A stretch of DNA of 64,000 nt, from the NCBI GenBank assembly GCA_947500295.1, contig CANMRM010000001.1, forward strand, positions 1,605,693 through 1,669,692. The letters are read 5' to 3'. The notes beneath the pieces were generated by a model that ran no database searches, had not been told where the DNA came from, and saw nothing but the letters and a program-made list of their open reading frames with translations. Source of the stretch: an uncultured Kordiimonas sp. (lineage in GTDB: Bacteria; Pseudomonadota; Alphaproteobacteria; Sphingomonadales; Kordiimonadaceae). Of the stretch, positions 58,561 through 64,000 are shown piece by piece; the first letter of the stretch is position 1; the number at the start of each line of letters is the position of its first letter. Both the position numbers and the translations under genes were made by a program.

Positions 58561-59489
58561 ATACCTATATCGCCCTTGTAAAACGGGAAATCCTGGACGG
58601 CAAAAACGGCTACATCAGGGTGCCGGCCATCCTTGCTGCCATTACCATCGCGTTGGTGGTTTTGTCGGCGACCGGGCTTGGAGAACTCAATCTCGTTGAG
58701 GATTTTGACAGGCATGAAATCGAAAACATCGGTGATGCCCTGGCTATGGCAAAAGAAAGAGAAGGTGCTGAACTTCCAGCTGCCGTTACGGTGGGATACT
58801 GGATGCTCAGCGTTCTGACCTGGATGGCGTTTCCCTTTGTGATTTTCTTTTCACTGCTGGGATCACTCTATGAAGAACGCCGCGACCGCTCAATCCTGTT
58901 CTGGAAGTCCATGCCGGTTGATGACTGGCAGGAAGTGCTGGTCAAACTCTTTACGACAGTGCTGATCGCGCCATTGATCTTTCTGGCTGTCACGATCGCC
59001 GCACAGTTGATCATCGCCTTTTTCCTCAGCATTGTGGTGTTGTTCCAGGGCGGTCCGGTTATGTCGCTGTGGCCTCTCGGGCTGATGATTTCCAGCTGGT
59101 TCAGCGCTATTGGGCACTATGTGATCTGGGCGTTGTGGGCGCTGCCTGCTCTCGCTTGGGTGCTGTTTGTCTCAGCTTATGCAAGCAGGCTTCCCTTCAT
59201 GTGGGCCATCCTGGTGCCTGTGGTCATTATTGCCGCAGAAGGCATGTTCTTCGAGACTTATGAAGTTGCGCGGTGGATTGCGATCCAGCTTGGTGCCTGG
59301 CAGGACTTTGCCTTCCAGGGTGTTCATCCGAACATTGATGGCCCCCGTGATGTTCTGGGTCTTGTCTTTGGTCGAGCACAATGGGAAGCGTTCACCTACA
59401 GCGTTACCAGCGGCCGCTTCTGGTTTGGTCTTGTGGTCGCCGCAGGTTTTGTTTTCGGAGCGATCGAACTTCGGAAACGCGCCACCTAA
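58557..59489 (+). CDS. ABC-2 type permease
   Basis: A 310-residue inner-membrane protein with six predicted helices: one near 20-40, then about 78-100, 130-163, 170-200, 207-228 and 285-303. The EERRDRSILFWKSMPVDDWQ segment after the second helix is the coupling region seen in ABC-2 permeases of YtrA-regulated systems. It pairs with the upstream ATPase, probably as an exporter for peptides or envelope-stress relief; the substrate is unknown. An intrinsic terminator follows. Confidence 0.9.
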   Translation: MNTYIALVKREILDGKNGYIRVPAILAAITIALVVLSATGLGELNLVEDFDRHEIENIGDALAMAKEREGAELPAAVTVGYWMLSVLTWMAFPFVIFFSLLGSLYEERRDRSILFWKSMPVDDWQEVLVKLFTTVLIAPLIFLAVTIAAQLIIAFFLSIVVLFQGGPVMSLWPLGLMISSWFSAIGHYVIWALWALPALAWVLFVSAYASRLPFMWAILVPVVIIAAEGMFFETYEVARWIAIQLGAWQDFAFQGVHPNIDGPRDVLGLVFGRAQWEAFTYSVTSGRFWFGLVVAAGFVFGAIELRKRAT

Positions 59490-59550
59490 TCAAAGAAGGT
59501 CGCCGCCATGCACGGCGCCCACCATCCGCAGGCCTGGCCTGTGACAGCGA

Positions 59551-59579
59551 GGTCGCTCCATCTCCCGGAGCGGCCTTTT
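59551..59579 (+). terminator. Rho-independent terminator of the YtrA/ABC operon
   Basis: GGTCGCTCC (59551-59559) pairs over 9 bp, with one G-U, with GGAGCGGCC (59567-59575) across a 7-nt loop, then TTTT. It lies 62 nt after the permease stop. Confidence 0.85.
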
Positions 59580-59648
59580 CTGTATATCATGGGCTTGGGC
59601 CCATTCGCCCTCGATTTCAGAGGTCGTTCCCGAACTCCCCAGCGGTTT

Positions 59649-60641
59649 TCATTTTTCGGGTCTGACACAAAACATCGCGATGCCCGCTTGACCGGGTATA
59701 TTGTCAACTTGACGTCGCAGCCTTTCCAGATCTGCTACGACTTCACCGCCCAGTGCCCTGGTCAGGCGATAACCATCCGGAATCCGGAGGCCTTCTTCGT
59801 CTGCGTGAATTTTGTGATAGTGACTTCGGCACAGCGTTCTTAAGGCCTGGCTCCAGACCTCGCTCGTTACGGTCAAGCCAGCTTTCGCAAAAAGAAGACG
59901 GATGCTCTTGTTTGAATGAAGAACAAAATGGCGCGGCGCTTCGAACAAAGTGGAATGGGCACCATATTTTTCAATTTCCGCACCTTCACCCATAGGTATG
60001 ATGACCACAATGGTGCCGCCTTCAGACAGCCGCTCAACGGCAGATTTTAGGGCGGATACCTGATTTTCCATATGCTCCAGGCTATGGGAGAAGAGGATCA
60101 GGTCGTAGGGGGAGGTCGACGTCAGGTCTTCGATGGTCGATTTATATATCGTGCCATGAGCCCTGGTCAACGTATCGGGCAAGAATGGATCGCATCCATC
60201 AAGTGCCGCGAAACCAAGTTGTCTGAAAGGATCAAAGCTGTGGGTGCTGCCGCACCCGACGTCAAGGACTCTGGCCCTCCGTCTCAGGCCGGCGATACGG
60301 GCGATTTGCATCGGTAATTTGAGGTGTCGGTATGCCGGCGAACCGCCAATCATCCGGGCAAAAAACGCCCAAATGGGGCCGCGCCCCAGCATGGCACCCT
60401 GCAGCAGATACTGCTTCCAGCCGGATGAGACCGCCAACCCTTCGTTGTTGTTCAGCAGCGAATAATATTGCTCGTCTGCATAATAGCGCGCCAGGTCTTC
60501 GGGAATGTCGACTATTGAAATCGCGTTGCAGGCGACGCAGCGGCCATATTCGTGTTGGCTGCCGATTCCAATGTCAATTTCACGGGCCACAAATGTTTCA
60601 TTGGTGTCCGTCGATCCACAGATTCGGCACTGGAATGTCAT
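59649..60641 (-). CDS. SAM-dependent methyltransferase with N-terminal zinc ribbon
   Basis: A 330-residue protein. Cys5, Cys8, Cys35 and Cys38 (CRIC...CVAC) form a zinc-ribbon-like head. A class I methyltransferase domain follows (RVLDVGCGSTHSFDPF motif I at about 125-140; LILFSHSLEHMENQVSAL). This layout occurs in sugar or cell-surface C-methyltransferase-like proteins (Methyltransf_13/23 type), but no sugar-nucleotide genes are adjacent and the substrate is unknown. It is followed (minus strand) by the terminator region of the ABC operon. Confidence 0.87.
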   Translation of the reverse strand: MTFQCRICGSTDTNETFVAREIDIGIGSQHEYGRCVACNAISIVDIPEDLARYYADEQYYSLLNNNEGLAVSSGWKQYLLQGAMLGRGPIWAFFARMIGGSPAYRHLKLPMQIARIAGLRRRARVLDVGCGSTHSFDPFRQLGFAALDGCDPFLPDTLTRAHGTIYKSTIEDLTSTSPYDLILFSHSLEHMENQVSALKSAVERLSEGGTIVVIIPMGEGAEIEKYGAHSTLFEAPRHFVLHSNKSIRLLFAKAGLTVTSEVWSQALRTLCRSHYHKIHADEEGLRIPDGYRLTRALGGEVVADLERLRRQVDNIPGQAGIAMFCVRPEK

Positions 60642-60684
60642 GGTTCCCTCCGGTCACGGTCGGCGGCGATATCATTGACGCGTG

Positions 60685-61104
60685 TCATCCATTTTCCAAT
60701 TCGAAGGTCTCAAACAGGAAGCCCGGGCTTACCGAGCAGCTGACCAGTGTCCAGTCGCCGTCACTTTTGGCACGCTGCCACTGATTGGCCGGGGCAAGCA
60801 ACTGCGGGTGTTCGCCCGCTGTCAGGTCAAGCCCAAGCTTTTGAGCGTTGACGGTACCATCTTCGCCGCGCACCTCCAGTGTCAGCGGCGCGCCGGCATG
60901 CCAGAACCACAGTTCATCGCCGTCAGTGCGGTGCCAAGTGCTAAACTTGGGAGGCTGCAGGAAATAAATTGCCGAGGCAAACCCCCGGTTTTCGCCATTC
61001 GGGCCCTCTGGACCCTCTGCGTTTTTGTAGGTTCGCCGGTAAAAACCGCCTTCAGGGTGCGGTTCAAGCTCCAGAAGTCGGACCATGTCCTGCATACTAT
61101 TCAT
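60685..61104 (-). CDS. Cupin-fold protein, DUF985 family
   Basis: A 139-residue protein with the DUF985/Cupin_5 pattern: LEPHPEGGFYRRTY, AIYFLQPPKFSTWHRTDGDELWFWHAG and the C-terminal VSPGFLFETFEL. It has one small beta-barrel with probable metal-binding histidines. The start ATG 61104 has GGAG seven nucleotides upstream. It lies 43 nt upstream of the methyltransferase gene on the same strand, so the two may be co-transcribed. Function of the family is not settled. Confidence 0.88.
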   Translation of the reverse strand: MNSMQDMVRLLELEPHPEGGFYRRTYKNAEGPEGPNGENRGFASAIYFLQPPKFSTWHRTDGDELWFWHAGAPLTLEVRGEDGTVNAQKLGLDLTAGEHPQLLAPANQWQRAKSDGDWTLVSCSVSPGFLFETFELENG

Positions 61105-61202
61105 TCAAACACTCCAATATTGCTCATGGCTGGAATTACGATTGAAACTAGGGTATCGAGCCCTGTAACAGCAACAGTCTTTCCTCCAACAGGATGCATC
61201 CG

Positions 61203-61838
61203 ATGAAGCTTGAAACTGTAGCCGCCCGTGTTGAAGGTCTGCCCTACATGACGCTCGCGAAGGCGCAAAGGTTACGAAAAATCCTGCTGCAACATGGCTG
61301 CAAAAATTTGCTCGAGCTCGGTTTTTTCCACGGGGTGTCATCCATGTATATGGCCGCGGTTCTGAGCGAATCAGGTGGAGGCCGGCTGACAACCATCGAC
61401 AAATCCATTGCCCGCGACAAAGATCCGAATATCGAGACCTTGGCTGCCGATTTGGGGCTGATGGAATTTGTCGAGCCTTTTTATGAAGAGCGAACGTACC
61501 TCTGGCGCCTGATGAAATTCGTAGAGGAGGGGCGCCGGTTCGATTTCTGTTATCTGGATGGTGGCCACAATTGGGGTGACACCGGGTTTGCTTTTTATCT
61601 TGTGGACAAACTTCTGGTGGATGGCGGCCTCATACTATTTGACGATTTCGACTGGACGGCCGAGGGCAAGGACTGGGCAGCCCACTGGCCAGAAGAGGAA
61701 AAAAAGATCAGCCCGGTGGAGCGCACATGGGAGCTGTTGGTTGCGGACCATCCAGCCTACAAGCGGCTTTGGGTCAAGAACGGCTGGGCGCTTGCACGGA
61801 AAAAACGCAAATTGCCCTTTTTACCTATTCGGCTATGA
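61203..61838 (+). CDS. Class I SAM-dependent methyltransferase (Methyltransf_24-like)
   Basis: A 211-residue protein. NLLELGFFHGVSSMYMA is motif I, LTTIDKS the ribose-binding strand, and DFCYLDGGHNWGDTG plus LILFDDFDW match the Methyltransf_24 type. The frame allows ATG 61194, but 61203 has AGGA about eight nucleotides upstream. Substrate unknown; relatives act on small molecules or sugars. It is divergent from the cupin gene and converges with the MAPEG gene. Confidence 0.85.
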   Translation: MKLETVAARVEGLPYMTLAKAQRLRKILLQHGCKNLLELGFFHGVSSMYMAAVLSESGGGRLTTIDKSIARDKDPNIETLAADLGLMEFVEPFYEERTYLWRLMKFVEEGRRFDFCYLDGGHNWGDTGFAFYLVDKLLVDGGLILFDDFDWTAEGKDWAAHWPEEEKKISPVERTWELLVADHPAYKRLWVKNGWALARKKRKLPFLPIRL

Positions 61839-61851
61839 CAGCCGGGCAGGC

Positions 61852-62271
61852 CTAATGTGCGGCTAGTGCAATGATCGCCAGGACGATCAAAACAATAATA
61901 AGAATAGCTCCTGCACTGAACAACGATCGCCGGCGCGGCACTTTGTTGCTCCCTATGTGGATTGCAGCATGTCCGATGCGTGTGGCAAGGAAAGCCCATG
62001 CTGTCATCAAAACAATCAGGGAAACCGCGTCCAACGTCCAAAGTATGAATGATAGGGCATAAAACAACATCGGAATCTCAAACTGGCTTCGGATGCAGTT
62101 ATTGACCTGAACTACGCTGTCGCACCAGGCGTCCTCATATAGTGCACGCCGGTCTTCATCCACCAGTTTTTGCTCGGAAGCGGTCTTCTTTCGTCGAGCC
62201 AGTACGATATAAAGGGTCAATACAAGCAGAATGTGCCCGACGACCGGCCAGAATATTAGATGATTGCCCAC
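61852..62271 (-). CDS. MAPEG family membrane protein
   Basis: A 139-residue, four-helix membrane protein. VNNCIRSQFEIPMLFYAL is the MAPEG signature (Asn/Arg/Glu contacts to glutathione in characterised members). These include microsomal GST-like enzymes, but bacterial members of this short type are mostly uncharacterised. The start is GTG 62271 with GGAGGA upstream, 27 nt after rlmB, so it is the second gene of that transcript. Confidence 0.87.
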   Translation of the reverse strand: MGNHLIFWPVVGHILLVLTLYIVLARRKKTASEQKLVDEDRRALYEDAWCDSVVQVNNCIRSQFEIPMLFYALSFILWTLDAVSLIVLMTAWAFLATRIGHAAIHIGSNKVPRRRSLFSAGAILIIVLIVLAIIALAAH

Positions 62272-62298
62272 AAACCTGTTCCTCCGGAGGTATTTTTT

Positions 62299-63147
62299 CT
62301 ATTCGGACATCTCGTATAGGGCAATTGCAGCTGCATTGGAAACATTGAGGCTTTCCACCGCACCACTCGTCGGGATTCTGACCACCAAGTCGCACTGTTT
62401 GCGAACAAGAGGACGCAAACCTTTGCCTTCAGACCCCATGACGATAACCACATTGTCGCCAAGGTCAGCGGATTTGAGGCTGGCTTCCGTGTTGCCGTCA
62501 AGCCCGACATGCCAGTATCCCATGTCTTTGAGTGTTTCGAGTGCCTGGGCGAGATTAACAGCGCGGACCCAAGGTATCACTTCCAGGCCACCTGCCGACG
62601 CGCGGGCCAGCACCCCGGATTCGCCCGGGCTGTTGCGGTCCTGCGTGATCAGAGCCCGAGCCCCAAAAGCTGCGGCGGATCTGAGGCAGGCTCCAACATT
62701 TTGAGGGTCAGTGACCTGATCGAGCATCAGAATGACGTTTTTCCTTCCTTCAAGTGGATGTAAGTCTTCAACTGAACCTTGATCCAGAGGTCTTGTCTCC
62801 AGGAAAATGCCCTGGTGAGGGGCGCCCTCGGGCAACAGGGGGATGACTAAATCCAGTGACTCCAGAATATCCACTTTAAGGGTGGCAGGCGGATTGTTGC
62901 TCTCCAGCCAGTTGCGGTTTTTTGCCGTTACCATCAGACGCACAAGCTTGCGCGTCGGATTTTTAAGAGCTGCTTCAACAGCATTTCGGCCATAGAGCAG
63001 AACATTGTCGGGAGAACGCAGGGCGATCGTGGAGCCTGCTGCAGCATGTTTTCGCCTCTCACCGGACCTGCCTTTGGCCTGCCTTTGGTTTTTATTTCGA
63101 TGGCCCTGACTGGGTGATTTCGGTTTTTTGTTGCGTGTCGCGGTCAT
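62299..63147 (-). CDS. rlmB: 23S rRNA (guanosine-2'-O-)-methyltransferase RlmB
   Basis: A 282-residue SPOUT methyltransferase that modifies G2251 in the peptidyl-transferase region of 23S rRNA. Substrate-binding N-terminal domain (LLYGRNAVEAAL) and the knotted C-terminal domain with LDQVTDPQNVGACLRSAAAFG, VMGSEGKGLR and IPTSGAVESLNVSNAAAIALYE are all present. A basic, low-complexity N-terminal extension of about 45 residues is typical of alphaproteobacterial members. It is transcribed away from the tRNA genes. Confidence 0.95.
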   Translation of the reverse strand: MTATRNKKPKSPSQGHRNKNQRQAKGRSGERRKHAAAGSTIALRSPDNVLLYGRNAVEAALKNPTRKLVRLMVTAKNRNWLESNNPPATLKVDILESLDLVIPLLPEGAPHQGIFLETRPLDQGSVEDLHPLEGRKNVILMLDQVTDPQNVGACLRSAAAFGARALITQDRNSPGESGVLARASAGGLEVIPWVRAVNLAQALETLKDMGYWHVGLDGNTEASLKSADLGDNVVIVMGSEGKGLRPLVRKQCDLVVRIPTSGAVESLNVSNAAAIALYEMSE

Positions 63148-63242
63148 TCCGATCTAGGCCCTTCCAAATTGCGCCAATTGCGCCTGAATTTTTGCACCGC
63201 TTCGTGATGCCCAAAAAAGTGCTTAACCCCTGTAAGTTGGTG

Positions 63243-63270
63243 TTGACAAGGTCAAAGATATGGGCATATT
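63243..63270 (+). promoter_or_regulatory. Sigma-70-type promoter of the tRNA cluster
   Basis: A perfect TTGACA (63243-63248), 16-bp spacer, then CATATT (63265-63270), 42 nt before tRNA-Tyr. ATATTG with 17-bp spacing is an alternative -10. Confidence 0.6.
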
Positions 63271-63312
63271 GCGCCTCACTGTCGCGCCCAGCGTTCCGGG
63301 CGCGCTCCGTAT

Positions 63313-63398
63313 GGAGGGGTGGCCGAGCGGTTAAAGGCACCAGACTGTAAATCTGGCCTCGTATGAGTACACAGGTTCGAATCCTGTCCCCTCCACCA
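63313..63398 (+). tRNA. tRNA-Tyr (anticodon GTA)
   Basis: An 86-nt gene including the encoded CCA. Acceptor stem GGAGGGG/CCCCTCC, long variable arm as expected for class II tRNA-Tyr, anticodon GTA at 63347-63349 in loop CTGTAAA between CCAGA and TCTGG, and T-arm ACAGGTTCGAATCCTGT. Followed by tRNA-Gly and tuf, a common bacterial order. Confidence 0.97.
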
Positions 63399-63468
63399 TT
63401 TACTGCTTCCCGGACACGAATGTGCCGTGGGGGCCTGTTTGTGTTCGAGAGAGCGACTTGGTTTTTGT

Positions 63469-63542
63469 GCGGGTGTAGCTCAATGGTAGAGCAGAAGCCT
63501 TCCAAGCTTACGACGAGGGTTCGATTCCCTTCACCCGCTCCA
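63469..63542 (+). tRNA. tRNA-Gly (anticodon TCC)
   Basis: A 74-nt gene including CCA. Acceptor stem GCGGGTG/CACCCGC, D-arm AGCTCAATGGTAGAGC, anticodon TCC in loop CTTCCAA, T-arm AGGGTTCGATTCCCT. It lies 70 nt after tRNA-Tyr and 132 nt before tuf, probably in one transcript. Confidence 0.97.
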
Positions 63543-63674
63543 ACTAAGTCCCTCTCGGGCGAAATATAGTGTGGTGGTCCAGGGTGGGCCTCTGCTGGGT
63601 TAAACTAAGGTTCGTCCATGTGTTTCTGACACCCAGAAATGCCGGGGCGTGTTGCTTGCAAGGATAGACGGGCA

Positions 63675-64000
63675 ATGGCTAAAGAGAAGTTTGAGCGTAA
63701 TAAGCCGCACTGTAACGTTGGCACGATTGGTCACGTTGACCATGGTAAGACGACGTTGACGGCTGCGATTACGAAAGTGTTGGCGGAAGCTGGTTCAGGC
63801 GAAGCGGTTGATTTTGCGAACATTGACAAGGCACCAGAGGAGCGTGAGCGTGGCATCACGATTTCGACGGCGCACGTTGAGTATGAGACGGAAGCGCGTC
63901 ACTACGCACACGTTGACTGCCCGGGACACGCTGACTATGTGAAGAACATGATCACGGGTGCGGCGCAGATGGACGGCGCCATTCTGGTTGTGAACGCAGC
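63675..64000 (+). CDS. tuf: Elongation factor Tu, partial (cut by right edge)
   Basis: The first 108 codons of EF-Tu, which delivers aminoacyl-tRNA to the ribosome. [20 protein letters not shown] opens the protein; G1 GHVDHGKT, G2 RGITIS and G3 DCPGH are seen. The frame is open to position 64000, so about three quarters of the gene lies outside. It follows tRNA-Tyr and tRNA-Gly, as in the tRNA-tufB clusters of many Proteobacteria; whether this genome has a second tuf copy cannot be seen here. Confidence 0.98.
   Translation, partial: MAKEKFERNKPHCNVGTIGHVDHGKTTLTAAITKVLAEAGSGEAVDFANIDKAPEERERGITISTAHVEYETEARHYAHVDCPGHADYVKNMITGAAQMDGAILVVNA

Overview
The window is chromosomal DNA from a Gram-negative alphaproteobacterium. 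The main evidence is a split, cobalamin-dependent MetH encoded after an ArsR-methyltransferase regulator and metF, plus MlaA, RND and two-partner-secretion outer-membrane systems, and a tRNA-Tyr/tRNA-Gly/tuf cluster. Kordiimonadales or a neighbouring order is plausible, but I cannot fix the genus. I see no phage, IS element, CRISPR array or rRNA. Almost all of it is coding, with many ATGA-type overlaps. Where an upstream in-frame codon competed, I chose starts by Shine-Dalgarno (SD) position.

Layout. 1-3.8 kb: a minus-strand group (unknown protein cut by the left edge, AhpD-like peroxidase, beta-carbonic anhydrase), a divergent LysR regulator, then an ECF sigma factor coupled to a small membrane protein. 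3.9-17.4 kb: housekeeping and stress genes, namely glutathione peroxidase, a DUF2269 / DCC1-DUF4166 / saccharopine-dehydrogenase-like operon, an amidohydrolase, an NSS-family transporter, an epoxide-hydrolase-like protein, a LysE exporter, a flavodoxin-like protein, a GST-GST-GFA operon, EttA and an orphan periplasmic binding protein. 17.5-24 kb: MlaA, divergent from a methionine operon (ArsR-methyltransferase, metF, split metH) headed by a perfect palindrome. 24-31.2 kb: an RND efflux operon with its own palindrome, and a periplasmic binding protein beside a hybrid histidine kinase. 31.4-37.6 kb: a tandem alpha/beta-hydrolase, an FMN 2-hydroxyacid oxidase, apt, an unknown exported protein and a LytS/LytTR-type two-component pair.

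37.9-56.4 kb is the most distinctive region. A two-partner secretion system (TpsB plus a 2,610-residue TpsA adhesin with a long Glu-Pro stalk), an outer-membrane barrel and an ABC_sub_bind-like protein lie between two histidine kinase / OmpR-type regulator pairs. In each pair the kinase and regulator genes converge, and the two regulators are paralogues. Three promoter regions (one kinase, both regulators) carry triple 10-bp direct repeats starting with TGT. Two of these sites agree at 18 of 20 positions, suggesting one undescribed regulon controlling adhesion.

56.4-59.5 kb: a long, T-poor, internally duplicated leader ending in an unlisted 44-codon small ORF, followed by a YtrA-type GntR/ABC-ATPase/permease operon and a clear intrinsic terminator. 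59.6-64 kb: two methyltransferases, a DUF985 cupin, a MAPEG protein, rlmB, tRNA-Tyr(GTA), tRNA-Gly(TCC) and the 5' part of tuf, cut by the right edge.
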